The notes under the pieces are model-generated. The model saw only the letters and a program-made list of their open reading frames with translations, searched no databases and had not been told where the DNA came from. 64,000 nt of DNA, from NCBI GenBank assembly GCA_944383495.1, contig CALWPT010000002.1:1-64000 (forward strand). The letters are read 5' to 3'. The position numbers and the translations under genes were made by a program. The stretch comes from an uncultured Clostridia bacterium. Lineage in GTDB: Bacteria; Bacillota; Clostridia; Oscillospirales; Acutalibacteraceae. Below, piece by piece: positions 17,960 through 26,425 of this stretch; the stretch's first letter is position 1, and the number at the start of each line of letters is the position of its first letter.

Positions 17960-18904
17960 TTATCTGCCCACCTTACTCAGAAGTTTCTGAATCAGCTCGT
18001 TCAGGCCGACCATGACCACAAACAAAATGGTTGCGATCGCGCAGGCATATCCCATATCAAACCGCTGACCACCATAGTCCTGCAAGTGATTAACAATGGT
18101 GTGGGCCGCATAGTCTGTGCTGGGGAATCCCACCAGCGCCGTGGTTTGGTCGCCCACGGAAAAGGCGGCGGTGATGCTCATAACCGCGGCAAACATCATC
18201 TGCGGCCGCATGGAAGGCAGGGTGATAAACCAAAACTCCTGCCACCGGTTGCGGATGCCCTCCACATATCCGGCCTCGTACTGGGATTTATCCACCGTCC
18301 TGAAGCCCGCCACCATGGACAAGAAGCCGGCGCCCAGGCTCATCCAGATCATAACGATTATAACAATCCAAATCATCCAACTGGTGTCGGTCAGGAATTG
18401 AATGGGCTCGTGAATAACGCCCAGGTTCAGCAGAAAACCGTTGATATAGCCGTGAGAGTCGCCGCTGAACAGAATCGTCCAGATCATATAAGCGCCGCCG
18501 GATATGGAGGGCGCGTACATAATGGTGACCATGATGGCCCGCAGCACCGGCTTCAGCTCATTGATAAACCAGGCGAACATCAACGTGGCCAAGTAGCCCA
18601 CCGGCCCGGTAATGATCGCAATGGTCATGGTGTTTTTCACCGCCAGCAGAAACACGTCGTCGTTAACCAGCAAATTCTGATAGTTACGCAGGCCAATCCA
18701 CTGGGGCGGCTCCAGAACGTTAAAATACGTAAAACTGAAAAATATGGAGATCAGTACCGGTAAGACCGTAAAAGTCAGAAAAATAATTCCATAGGGCGCT
18801 ATGTACACGTAGCAGTCCCAATTTTTCCTTAAAGCCTTCCTAAACAGCTTACGGTCATCTTTTTTGATCTGCTTTTCCTTGGAAAGCGTCGCCGCTTCTT
18901 TCAT
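17960..18904 (-). CDS. Carbohydrate ABC transporter permease (CUT1, MalF type), second importer
   Basis: 314 residues from the ATG at 18904, which has GGAGG six bases ahead; the frame is open to 18940. A Lys-rich cytoplasmic N-terminus precedes six spans (first: APYGIIFLTFTVLPVLISIF). The EAA loop is YEAGYVEGIRNRWQEFWFIT followed by LPSM. It lies directly downstream of the giant binding protein and overlaps functionally with the MalG-type gene at 17053. It should form the channel for the ligand captured by that protein. Confidence 0.93.
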   Translation of the reverse strand: MKEAATLSKEKQIKKDDRKLFRKALRKNWDCYVYIAPYGIIFLTFTVLPVLISIFFSFTYFNVLEPPQWIGLRNYQNLLVNDDVFLLAVKNTMTIAIITGPVGYLATLMFAWFINELKPVLRAIMVTIMYAPSISGGAYMIWTILFSGDSHGYINGFLLNLGVIHEPIQFLTDTSWMIWIVIIVMIWMSLGAGFLSMVAGFRTVDKSQYEAGYVEGIRNRWQEFWFITLPSMRPQMMFAAVMSITAAFSVGDQTTALVGFPSTDYAAHTIVNHLQDYGGQRFDMGYACAIATILFVVMVGLNELIQKLLSKVGR

Positions 18905-18972
18905 AATGGCCCTCCATTCCGTCCGGCAATCGCATTGCATGCGTTTTTGTCCGGCCTATATTCATCTCATGT

Positions 18973-21918
18973 TTATTCTTCGGTATCATTCAGCGTCGGC
19001 AAACCGAACTCTTGCCGTTTCGACGTGATTTCCTGGTTGATGATATAGGTGTAATCCAACAGGGTTTCTTTGGCGTCCTCGCCCTGTATAACCACCTTCC
19101 GGAACGCGTTGTTGATATGCCGTTGTATAAAGTAGCTTCCGGGTACCTCGGGAATGGTGTAGCAGGTCTTCAGCTGCTCGTTCAGCACTTTGAGGTTCTG
19201 CGCGCTCCAGGGCAGCTGCTCAAAAGCCTCCAGGTTGGCGGTCGCGTACCGGGCCGACGGACCCAAAATACATTCCATTTCAGAGCCAAACGCCGACTGC
19301 GCCTCCGCGGAAGTCCACCATTTCAGGAATTCCCAGCTATTTGCCTTTTTATCTGAGTTGCCCAGAATAAAGCAGCAGGTTGTGACCAGCGTGTTAGACC
19401 GGTCGATGGTCCCGTCCTCCTGTTCCGTTCCAGGCAGCAGCGTAAAGTCCCACAAGCCCCGTATTTCCGGCGCTGCCACCGCCAGGGTGTTGTACACCGA
19501 ATACATGGCCACGCCCAAAGGCATTTCGCCCGTGCGGAACCGGTTCTGGAAATCATAGGTTAGGTCTAACCCGTAGTTGATGTAAAAATTCGTCCACTGC
19601 TTGAAGGCGCGGATGCCCGCGTCATCGTCCAGCAAGGTCGCCATCGCGTCATCCCGGTACATTTCGCCGCCCTGCTGCTTCAGCATGGCATAGAAGGGGA
19701 CGACGCCTCCTCCGGGATCAGCCGTCGTGGATACCGGCATCCCAAATTGCAGGTTGTTTTTCTGCAACACCGAAATGGCTGATATAATGTCATCCCATGT
19801 ATCCAGCTTGGTAATCCCCAGCTCTTGCATGATATCCGTCCGGTAAAACAGCACCGGGAACTGCTGGGTCTCCGGCAGCGCGTATACTCCCCCGTTGAAC
19901 TGGTAAGGTACCAGCGCCTGGGGCAGAAATCGCTCTGTTACCTCATCAAATCCAGGCATGCCGCTTAAATCCGCAATGGCGTTCCGCATGGCAAAGTTGA
20001 CCGGTTCTCCCTGTACCATGCTGATAGCCACGTCAGGGCCGATCCCCGCAACCACTGCCGGCAGAATCGCCGCCATATTGACCAGCTCCAGGCTGATCTC
20101 AATGCCGTTTTCTTTGGTAAACTGGTCGTTGATCAACGAACGCAGCGTCTGAAACTGGTCGCGGCCGGTGTTGATCCATACGCGCACCGCTTCCTCGTCG
20201 CCCTTGCTTTCGGTCATCGTTCCCACCGCGTTGTAATTGATGACGAAGGAATCTATGAACCGCACAATACTGTATTTTATATTGTTAAAAAAGCCTTCAT
20301 TGGGTTTTTGAAGCTTGCCCAGCTCAGGGGTGACGGTAATATAATCCAGATCCAAAGGAATGTTCCGGGCCGAATTCAGCCATGTTCCCATAGACCCAAT
20401 ATTTGACTTAAAATAGCTTAGCCCCTTGGCGATGGCGTCCGGATCCTCATTCAGCCTGCGAAGCTGCACCGCAGTGGTGGACAGCGTCGCCAAATCTCCG
20501 CCCTTTTGTCCCGTATAACCTTCAATCCAGCTGACAATTGCATCCAGCCGGTCGGCCTGGGTGCTCATGCTTTCAATCGCTTCCGGCATAATTTCATCCA
20601 GCTTATAGTCCCGGTTGGCGTCCGGACTGGTGCCGGTAACAAATATAATCTGGCGGTAAATATCGTTCAGCTCGGCCAAAATATCCTCCGCCTCCGCCAG
20701 CTGCGGGCCCAGCTCGCCCAGCGTGGTCTCCAGCGTTAGCTGATGCGTTCCCTTGGTCAGATAATACGTAACCGCCTCCCCGTCTACCTCCAGCTGGGAT
20801 TGCACCCAGTTGTTGCTGAAGTTAAACGGAATTTCTGCCGCCTCCGCAAACGGGGTCTCCCCGTCGATATACAGCCGGCGTGCCGATACCATGCCCTTCG
20901 CGGTGTTTTTTCGCGTCTTAAAGGCTATGTAATAATTCCCGTCTGCCGGTACCTCTATTTCCCAGGTAATGCTCTGCTGCGGATACTGCCACCGGGTGGT
21001 GCCGATGGTGTTGATCAGCATTTTGCTCTGTTCATAAGGAACCGTTGAACAGGTCGACGTATCCGAATATGCATATAGGGTCTGATCGGATTTCGTGAGC
21101 GGATGCTCTCCCTGTACCACGACAGGTTCAACGTCTGGCGTTCCAGCGTCCGCATGCTGCGCTTTGTATTCCTCATAGGAGATAATGTCCTCCTGGGGGA
21201 TCAGCTTGATGCACCCAATGGTCATTGGCTCCTTGACGCCTTCTAGCCGCAGCGTGTTTACCCCATCCTTAAAATAAAATTCAAGGGGCGTGGAGTAATA
21301 ACCCATGTAATCATAAAAATAGCTGGAGGTCCATTGAAAAACCTCTTCCTGGGAGGCGCGCACCTCATTTCCAAAAATGTCTTTCTGGAACCATTGGGTC
21401 ACATTGCCTTCCTCGTCCTCCTGTACGGGCACGTCCCGCCATATCCGATTGAAAGAGAAGTCGTTGGCCGTATCAAAGGGAAGCTCGCCATTAATATACA
21501 GCCCCCGTTCAATCGCCACGTTTTTGCCCTTTTCGGTATAATATTCTATGTAGAGGTTATACATGCCCTCCTGCGCTTCAAAAGTAAACTCAACGCTCCC
21601 CTCTTCCGGCGTATAAAACGCCTTCCCCGCGCGGCCGTGGTAGTTGTCCATCTCCTTATAGCCGGCGGGCTTTTGGGTGACCTTCGAGGCGTCTAATACA
21701 ATCGTTTGCTCTCCTGCCCTCATGCCGGCGTACCGCTCCTGGTACGCAGCATAGGTTTCCACATCGCCGCCCTCCGTCATTGTCAGCGTCGTAGCCGGCG
21801 ACGTTTCCTCCGCCGAAGAGCCATCCGCCGCGGCAGCGCTGACAGCCACCATGGAAACCATGCTCAGCAGCAACGCCATTACCACAAAAAGCGACAAAAA
21901 CCGTTTCCTCATTCCCAT
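18973..21918 (-). CDS. Very large ABC sugar-binding protein with N-terminal binding modules
   Basis: About 981 residues. The frame opens at 21984, but an AGGAG lies just ahead of three closely spaced ATGs (21921, 21918, 21912); 21918 is used here and 21912 is equally possible. After a signal peptide (MGMRKRFLSLF to VSAAAAD) come two similar beta-sandwich-like modules (about 60-250 and 270-400) sharing YNLYIEYYTEKGKN / NYYIAFKTRKNTAKG and LYINGELPF / LYIDGETPF. A helical linker follows. A family 1 substrate-binding domain occupies about 570-950 (VWINTGRDQFQTLRSLINDQ, GPDVAISMVQGE, KANSWEFLKWWTS). Ordinary CUT1 receptors are 400-550 residues, so this protein is about twice the usual size. It is the first gene of the eight-gene transport operon. 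Confidence 0.88.
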   Translation of the reverse strand: MGMRKRFLSLFVVMALLLSMVSMVAVSAAAADGSSAEETSPATTLTMTEGGDVETYAAYQERYAGMRAGEQTIVLDASKVTQKPAGYKEMDNYHGRAGKAFYTPEEGSVEFTFEAQEGMYNLYIEYYTEKGKNVAIERGLYINGELPFDTANDFSFNRIWRDVPVQEDEEGNVTQWFQKDIFGNEVRASQEEVFQWTSSYFYDYMGYYSTPLEFYFKDGVNTLRLEGVKEPMTIGCIKLIPQEDIISYEEYKAQHADAGTPDVEPVVVQGEHPLTKSDQTLYAYSDTSTCSTVPYEQSKMLINTIGTTRWQYPQQSITWEIEVPADGNYYIAFKTRKNTAKGMVSARRLYIDGETPFAEAAEIPFNFSNNWVQSQLEVDGEAVTYYLTKGTHQLTLETTLGELGPQLAEAEDILAELNDIYRQIIFVTGTSPDANRDYKLDEIMPEAIESMSTQADRLDAIVSWIEGYTGQKGGDLATLSTTAVQLRRLNEDPDAIAKGLSYFKSNIGSMGTWLNSARNIPLDLDYITVTPELGKLQKPNEGFFNNIKYSIVRFIDSFVINYNAVGTMTESKGDEEAVRVWINTGRDQFQTLRSLINDQFTKENGIEISLELVNMAAILPAVVAGIGPDVAISMVQGEPVNFAMRNAIADLSGMPGFDEVTERFLPQALVPYQFNGGVYALPETQQFPVLFYRTDIMQELGITKLDTWDDIISAISVLQKNNLQFGMPVSTTADPGGGVVPFYAMLKQQGGEMYRDDAMATLLDDDAGIRAFKQWTNFYINYGLDLTYDFQNRFRTGEMPLGVAMYSVYNTLAVAAPEIRGLWDFTLLPGTEQEDGTIDRSNTLVTTCCFILGNSDKKANSWEFLKWWTSAEAQSAFGSEMECILGPSARYATANLEAFEQLPWSAQNLKVLNEQLKTCYTIPEVPGSYFIQRHINNAFRKVVIQGEDAKETLLDYTYIINQEITSKRQEFGLPTLNDTEE

Positions 21919-22304
21919 CATACTCCTAATCCAATATTCCGGACAGAACCGAATCCTTTCGCCAGCTCTTTCGCCCGCAGCCAACCCTTCCCTTCAATTT
22001 ACGGAAGAATCAGCCGTCATATGTATCCATTCCTTTTGGTTTGTTACAACCGTACGAAAAACAACACTTTGGTTTGTGCATATTGCACAAGCAAAAATGC
22101 CTCGCCAGGAGAGCGTATACGATAGTCTACCATATATACCAGGCCTTTTCTTGTCATTTTGTGACATCTTTTGTGAACATTGCCAAAAATGGACTGTAAT
22201 ATTTCGGCATTATGCACTTACAAATCCCCCAGCAAGCCAAAAGAGGATTGGTGATAATCACTAAATATAGTAGTCAGCGGGCTTTTTTGCGCTTTTGGAC
22301 ACAA
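21919..22304. other. Leader region of the transport operon
   Basis: Nearly 390 bases upstream of the giant binding protein. It should carry the operon promoter and its carbon-source control, and contains an A/T-rich stretch with TATATATGG and repeated TCACAAAA motifs around 22140-22190 (minus strand). I could not assign a well-spaced -35/-10 pair or a clear CcpA (cre) site. No coding sequence is convincing. Confidence 0.4.
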
Positions 22305-22350
22305 CAAAAAAAGCTTTTTCACCGACAAAATCCGGCAAAAAAGCTTTTAT
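22305..22350 (-). terminator. Terminator after the hypothetical gene at 22356
   Basis: On the minus strand an inverted repeat (AAAGCTTTTTTGCC ... GGTGAAAAAGCTTT, paired with G-U and one mismatch) is followed by a run of T. It lies directly behind the stop codon at 22356. Confidence 0.65.
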
Positions 22351-22355
22351 TTGTT

Positions 22356-23114
22356 TCAATTCTTTTCCAGCAAATATTTTTTCCGGCGGCCGGAGCTGTG
22401 AAGGTATTTGGCGACGCTTTTCCCCGCGTCCGCCAAAAATTTTCGGTTCTCCAGATAAGGCGCCGCCTTTTCCCAGAGCCCGGGATCCTCGACGCAGGCC
22501 TGGGCGAGCAGGGAATAAACGATGCATGTAGATACCGCCCGATCCCCTTTGCAATACATTTCATCCAACAACCCAAAAAACCGGTCGCACTGCTTTTTCG
22601 TCCCCGTTTCCAGAAGCTGGCGGAGGGCCTGCACCCCATACAGGGAATAAAACCGGTCGTATAAAAACGTCCCGTAACGTGAAACGTTTTCTTTATACGC
22701 GTCCTTATACTGGGGAAACATGGCCAAAAATCGATTGGTAAACGCCTCCACCCCCGGATCCTGCCCCGGCGCGCCCTTCCCCGGCAAAGACACCTCCCCC
22801 TCCCGGGAGGTCCGAATCCCAAACGCATACCGCAGGGTATCTTCAAAGTCCGCGCCGATGGAAGCCGCGTCCCGCTCCGTGCTCTGTTCATCATACAGCC
22901 AGGTGGAAAGCCTTTCCCATTTGACGGGCTTTCCCTCCTCCAGAACCGCCTGCTGCAAAACAAACAATTTGCCCTGCTCGTCGTATATCACCTGCACGGC
23001 CTTCTGGCCGTTGGAAAAGTACTCCACGTCTCCATCCTTGCGGGGGGTTAATTCCTTTTCCTGAAGAAAAGGGGCAATCGCTTCCATAATCCTATCATAG
23101 GCCTTTTGGTCCAC
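22356..23114 (-). CDS. Hypothetical protein of unknown family
   Basis: 252 residues, start GTG at 23114 with GGAGGG eight bases ahead. The protein is soluble, with neither signal nor membrane span, and mixed alpha/beta. An N-terminal region of about 90 residues (GDVEYFSNGQKAVQVIYDEQ, RLSTWLYDEQ) is followed by a helical C-terminal part that may be a repeat-type helical domain (LRQLLETGTKKQCDRFFGLL, KAAPYLENRKFLADAGKSVA). I do not recognise the family. It is a stand-alone transcription unit with its own promoter and terminator and a normal composition, so it is likely a real gene. Confidence 0.8.
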   Translation of the reverse strand: MDQKAYDRIMEAIAPFLQEKELTPRKDGDVEYFSNGQKAVQVIYDEQGKLFVLQQAVLEEGKPVKWERLSTWLYDEQSTERDAASIGADFEDTLRYAFGIRTSREGEVSLPGKGAPGQDPGVEAFTNRFLAMFPQYKDAYKENVSRYGTFLYDRFYSLYGVQALRQLLETGTKKQCDRFFGLLDEMYCKGDRAVSTCIVYSLLAQACVEDPGLWEKAAPYLENRKFLADAGKSVAKYLHSSGRRKKYLLEKN

Positions 23115-23163
23115 TTATATTCCCTCCGTTGTCTTTCACTTTGCGCGCCCTTCATACCGTTTT

Positions 23164-23192
23164 ATTGTACCACATTCAGCCGGATTTGTCAT
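23164..23192 (-). promoter_or_regulatory. Promoter of the hypothetical gene
   Basis: Minus strand: ATGACA (23187-23192), 17-base spacer, TACAAT (23164-23169) preceded by TGG (extended -10). The predicted start lies about 40 bases before the GTG at 23114. Confidence 0.75.
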
Positions 23193-23294
23193 CCTTAATT
23201 TTTATCTCCGGATGCCAGGGCGCTTTCATAAACGCCTGCCCGGCAGCAAAGAATCCCGAAAACGCCTTTTCCCCAGCAGTCGCTTGTGCAGCTG

Positions 23295-23323
23295 AAAAGC
23301 GGCGCAGCCGTTGGCTGCGCCGC
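23295..23323 (-). terminator. Intrinsic terminator after fba
   Basis: Perfect 11-base arms (23299-23309 and 23313-23323) rich in G/C with a three-base loop, followed on the minus strand by TTTTC. It lies about 60 bases behind the aldolase stop. Confidence 0.85.
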
Positions 23324-23383
23324 CCATTATTCTCCTTTGCGGGACAAATCCCGCCCTTTTTGCACACGCCGCGTGGTTCCAGC

Positions 23384-24319
23384 TTACGCCTTGCCCTCGC
23401 AGCCTAAAACCTTCGTAATCTTATGCTCCACCATGCCTTCAATGGCCGCGCGACCGTCCCCTAGGTACTGGCGGGGATCAAAATGCTCCGGGTGCAGGGC
23501 GAAATGCTTGCGGATCGCCCCCGTCATCGCCAGGCGCAGGTCGGAGTCAATATTGATCTTGCACACCGCCATGGACGCCGCCTTCCGGAGCATTTCTTCC
23601 GGAATGCCGATTGCATCGGGCATCTTGCCGCCATACTGGTTCACCATTTCCACAAACTCCGGAATCACCGAGCTGGCCCCATGAAGCACAATGGGAAATC
23701 CGGGCAGCCGCCGGCCCACCTCTTCCAGAATATCAAACCGCAGCTGGGGCTTCTGTCCTGGCTTGAACTTGTAAGCGCCGTGGCTGGTGCCGATGGCGAT
23801 GGCCAGGGAATCCACGCCCGTGCGGGTCACAAAATCATACACCTGATCCGGATTGGTGAAGGACGCGTCCTCCTCGGAGACATTAACGTCGTCCTCAATA
23901 CCGGCCAGTTGACCCAGCTCGCCTTCCACCGTCACATTAAACTGATGGGCATAATCCACCACCTGCTTGGTGAGGGCCACATTATCCTCATAATCGTGGT
24001 GAGAACCGTCGATCATGACAGAGGTAAAACCACCGTCAATACAGGATTTGCACAATTCAAAGGTATCGCCATGATCCAAATGCAGAGCGATGGGAAGTCC
24101 GGTTTCCTCCACCGCAGCCTCCACCAGCTTGACCAAATAGGTATGGTTGGCGTACTTCCGGGCGCCGGAGGAGACCTGAAGGATTAAAGGGGCCCTCAGC
24201 TTAGACGCGGCCTGGGTGATCCCCTGAATAATCTCCATATTGTTCACGTTGAACGCACCGACAGCATATCCACCCTCATAAGCCTTTTTAAACATTTCCG
24301 TAGTATTGACCAATGGCAT
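23384..24319 (-). CDS. fba: Class II fructose-bisphosphate aldolase
   Basis: 311 residues from the ATG at 24319 (AAGGAG ten bases ahead). The frame stays open a further 375 bases upstream, but that stretch overlaps the promoter and encodes no recognisable sequence. It is a zinc-dependent aldolase of glycolysis/gluconeogenesis, cleaving fructose-1,6-bisphosphate to glyceraldehyde-3-phosphate and dihydroxyacetone phosphate in the cytoplasm. Signatures are the metal-binding HLDHGDTFE, the following GFTSVMIDGSHHDYEDN, LAIAIGTSHGAYKF and VLHGASSVIPE. Its length is normal for the FbaA/Fba short class II group. It is monocistronic with its own promoter and terminator. Confidence 0.96.
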   Translation of the reverse strand: MPLVNTTEMFKKAYEGGYAVGAFNVNNMEIIQGITQAASKLRAPLILQVSSGARKYANHTYLVKLVEAAVEETGLPIALHLDHGDTFELCKSCIDGGFTSVMIDGSHHDYEDNVALTKQVVDYAHQFNVTVEGELGQLAGIEDDVNVSEEDASFTNPDQVYDFVTRTGVDSLAIAIGTSHGAYKFKPGQKPQLRFDILEEVGRRLPGFPIVLHGASSVIPEFVEMVNQYGGKMPDAIGIPEEMLRKAASMAVCKINIDSDLRLAMTGAIRKHFALHPEHFDPRQYLGDGRAAIEGMVEHKITKVLGCEGKA

Positions 24320-24355
24320 TGCATAACAACTCCTTATCCGGTTTATTTGATAATC

Positions 24356-24384
24356 ATTATACAATAGCTTGACCCAAATGAAAA
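24356..24384 (-). promoter_or_regulatory. Promoter of fba
   Basis: Minus strand: TTTTCA (24379-24384), 17-base spacer, TATAAT (24356-24361). The implied leader is about 30 bases, which excludes the longer upstream reading frame as part of the gene. Confidence 0.7.
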
Positions 24385-24546
24385 GGGGGCAAATGTTAAA
24401 ATTATGACAATTACAAAAAGGCTTATTTTGTAGTCTTTTCCAGGAAGCGCGCCGGCAAAGGCGGAGAGGCTTTGCAGACGGATGCAAAAAGAGGAAAGAT
24501 TTGAAAAAGCCCCAAAGCAACGCAATGCGTGGGGAGGCGGAGAATT

Positions 24547-24927
24547 CCAAAGGGGGAACTCCCTTTGGTCGTTGCGGGGGAGGTGTAAGGAGGGGGGGAG
24601 TCGAAACACCCCCTCCTTTGCGCCTTTTGCCCACTTTTCCACGCACGGAAAAGTGGGTGCCCGCGCGGCATGAGCGCAAAAGAATAAGTTTCACAATTTC
24701 ATTGAGTGAGAATTAGTCGCGAAAGCAAAATAAAAGGGGCGCTACGAAGAAATGGGCCGCACCGCGGCCCATCGGGGAACCCCTTGATAGGGTTCCCCAC
24801 GCCCCAACAGTCCACCGGACTGTTAGGGCTCCCCTCCTGATCCTTATTGAACAAATAAGTGTTTCGCGTCCTGCGGAGGGCGAGGGGGGCTTTGCCCCTC
24901 CGCCCCACCACCTTTTGAAAAAGGTGG
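24547..24927. repeat. Cluster of eight hairpins in non-coding DNA
   Basis: Between fba and the first acetyltransferase there is no gene, but inverted repeats follow each other closely: 24547-24568, 24587-24618, 24630-24657, 24753-24771, 24774-24798, 24802-24828, 24882-24900 and 24908-24927. Stems are 7-11 bases, mostly perfect, and most lack a T tract, so they are not simply terminators. The one at 24802-24828 (CCCCAA-N-AGTCC, loop, GGACT) is nearly identical to the hairpin at 26426-26462. This resembles dispersed intergenic repeats of the REP/BIME kind. Short open frames across it follow the hairpins and have no family features. Confidence 0.7.
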
Positions 24928-25007
24928 GCGAAAACTTTCGTTGGCTCTCTGTGGTTGTTTTTGCGTTTATGCAAAGCCACCTTCTTTTGCTTCTTGCTTC
25001 GATGTGG

Positions 25008-25013
25008 TATAAT
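25008..25013 (+). promoter_or_regulatory. Extended -10 promoter of the acetyltransferase pair
   Basis: TATAAT at 25008-25013 preceded by TGG (extended -10), with a TTGCTT about 15 bases upstream as a weak -35. It lies about 36 bases before the GTG start at 25049. The TGTGG-TATAAT context repeats that of the GH16 promoter at 7955. Confidence 0.65.
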
Positions 25014-25048
25014 GTATCAAAAAACCCAAACTGGAAGGATTGGTTATT

Positions 25049-25546
25049 GTGCATCAGATTGCTTTTGAATCTATTGTCACGCAAAGCGGGATGGAAGCCG
25101 TCAGCCGCATGGCGGCGGAAATCTGGACAGAGCATTACGGGCCCATAATCGGCAATGCCCAAGTGAACTATATGCTGGAAAAATTTCAAAGCCCCGCGGC
25201 AATTGCCGGACAGATCAAAGAGGGATACGAATATTTTTTTCTATGCCAAAACGGGGAGAAAGAGGGGTACATGGGCATTCAGCCCCAAAACGGGAGGCTG
25301 TTTCTCAGCAAGCTGTACGTCCGAAAAAGCAGCCGCGGGCAGGGGGTTGCCCGGGCCGCCGCAGTGTTTGCACGGGATTTATGCCGCAGCCGAGGCTTGT
25401 CCGCAATTTGGCTGACGGTCAACCGAAACAACACCGGGGCAGTGTCAGCTTATAAAAAGCTGGGCTTTGAAGTGGTCCGGGAAGAAGCCGCCGATATCGG
25501 CGAGGGGTATGTGATGGATGATTACATCATGGAAATGCGGGTGTGA
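25049..25546 (+). CDS. GNAT-family N-acetyltransferase
   Basis: 165 residues. The GTG at 25049 is chosen because GGAAGG sits ten bases ahead; a TTG at 25040 is in frame but too close to that site. It is a single GNAT domain: central beta strands (YMGIQPQNGRLFLSKLYV), the acetyl-CoA pyrophosphate loop RKSSRGQGVARAAAV, and the C-terminal NRNNTGAVSAYKKLGFEVV typical of RimI/YitI-like enzymes. Substrate unknown; small amines, antibiotics or protein N-termini are all possible. Three bases separate it from the next acetyltransferase gene, so the two form an operon. Confidence 0.9.
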   Translation: MHQIAFESIVTQSGMEAVSRMAAEIWTEHYGPIIGNAQVNYMLEKFQSPAAIAGQIKEGYEYFFLCQNGEKEGYMGIQPQNGRLFLSKLYVRKSSRGQGVARAAAVFARDLCRSRGLSAIWLTVNRNNTGAVSAYKKLGFEVVREEAADIGEGYVMDDYIMEMRV

Positions 25547-25549
25547 AGT

Positions 25550-26158
25550 TTGGAAGTGTTGGAAACGAAACGGCTGATTCTGCGGGATCTTCGGCCGCAG
25601 GATATAGCCGATTTTTATGCTTACGCAAAGGATCCGGCGGTTGGCCTGCCCGCTGGCTGGAAGCCCCATGAGAGCCTTGAAGAGTCCCGGGCCGTTCTTG
25701 CATGCTTGATCCGGGAGCAGGAACTTTGGGCGCTGGAGGATCGGGAAACAGGACGGGTGATCGGATCGGTAGGCCTGCACCAGGATCGGCGCAGGCAGAA
25801 CGGTGACGTCCGAATGCTGGGCTATGTGCTGGCCCAGGGATATTGGGGCCGCGGGCTGATGCCTGAGGCGGTTCAAAGGGTTTTAGCGTATGGCTTTGAA
25901 CGCATGGAACTGCAATTGGTTTCCGTTTGCCATTATCCCTTTAACGGCCGGTCGCGCCGGGTCATTGAGAAATGCGGTTTTGTGTATGAAGGAACCCTTC
26001 GCCGGGCTTTCCGCCGGTTTGACGGGGTTGTGTTGGATGAAATTTGCCACTCCATAACGCGCGAAGAGTATCTAGCCGCGTTTGCGGGACAAAAAGCTTT
26101 TGGCGATCAGCGCCAGCGGAAGGATCCATTAGAAAAGCCGAGCCCCCGGCGCGCATAA
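25550..26158 (+). CDS. GNAT-family N-acetyltransferase (RimJ/RimL type)
   Basis: 202 residues from a TTG at 25550, three bases after the previous stop; no strong ribosome-binding site, so coupled translation is likely. It begins with the hallmark LETKRLILRDLRPQD, continues with GRVIGSVGLHQDRR, the cofactor loop LAQGYWGRGLMPEAVQRVL and FNGRSRRVIEKCGFVYEGTL. These features match the RimJ/RimL/YdaF group, which acetylates ribosomal-protein N-termini or small molecules. The last 25 residues (Lys/Arg/Pro-rich) extend beyond the usual domain end. Confidence 0.9.
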   Translation: MEVLETKRLILRDLRPQDIADFYAYAKDPAVGLPAGWKPHESLEESRAVLACLIREQELWALEDRETGRVIGSVGLHQDRRRQNGDVRMLGYVLAQGYWGRGLMPEAVQRVLAYGFERMELQLVSVCHYPFNGRSRRVIEKCGFVYEGTLRRAFRRFDGVVLDEICHSITREEYLAAFAGQKAFGDQRQRKDPLEKPSPRRA

Positions 26159-26233
26159 GCAGGTCAGACAACTAATGCCGTTTTGACTTCCCCGCCACAC
26201 GGTTGCTGCATAATGTAAATACGGGGTGATGAA

Positions 26234-26419
26234 TTGAAGCCATGTGAATTGACCATGAGCGTGACGGCGCTTGCGAATACGATTGCCTGCCGGCTGTCAG
26301 ACGACCTTGTGCTAGCCGCCGCTCTTTTCACATAATTAGCGGACACGCTGGCAACGATTTCTGTCCAGCGTTCCATTTGCGATAAACAAAAAGAAAGGGA
26401 AGCTGCGACAAGCAGCTAA
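26234..26419 (+). pseudogene. Small DUF6774-like gene with an internal stop codon
   Basis: From the TTG at 26234 (GGGGTGA just upstream) the plus strand reads MKPCELTMSVTALANTIACR, then LSDDLVLAAALFT. It hits TAA at 26333-26335 and continues in frame as LADTLATISVQRSICDKQKE to a final TAA at 26417-26419. The two halves together match, as I remember it, the layout of the ~60-residue DUF6774 proteins of Clostridia (Cys-Glu-Leu start, FTQLGDTLATI core). In that family the stop position is a Gln (CAA to TAA is one change). Either a recent nonsense mutation or a shorter product. Function unknown. Confidence 0.55.
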
Positions 26420-26425
26420 GGCGAT

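Noticed and set aside
24320..24694. Long N-terminal extension of fructose-bisphosphate aldolase
   Set aside because: It crosses the fba promoter and encodes no aldolase sequence; the family start is MPLVNTTEMF.
24343..24980. Several ORFs of 60-100 codons in the hairpin cluster
   Set aside because: Their translations simply follow the inverted repeats and share no protein family traits.
26164..26376. 70-codon minus-strand ORF
   Set aside because: It is the antisense shadow of the better supported plus-strand small gene remnant at 26234-26419.
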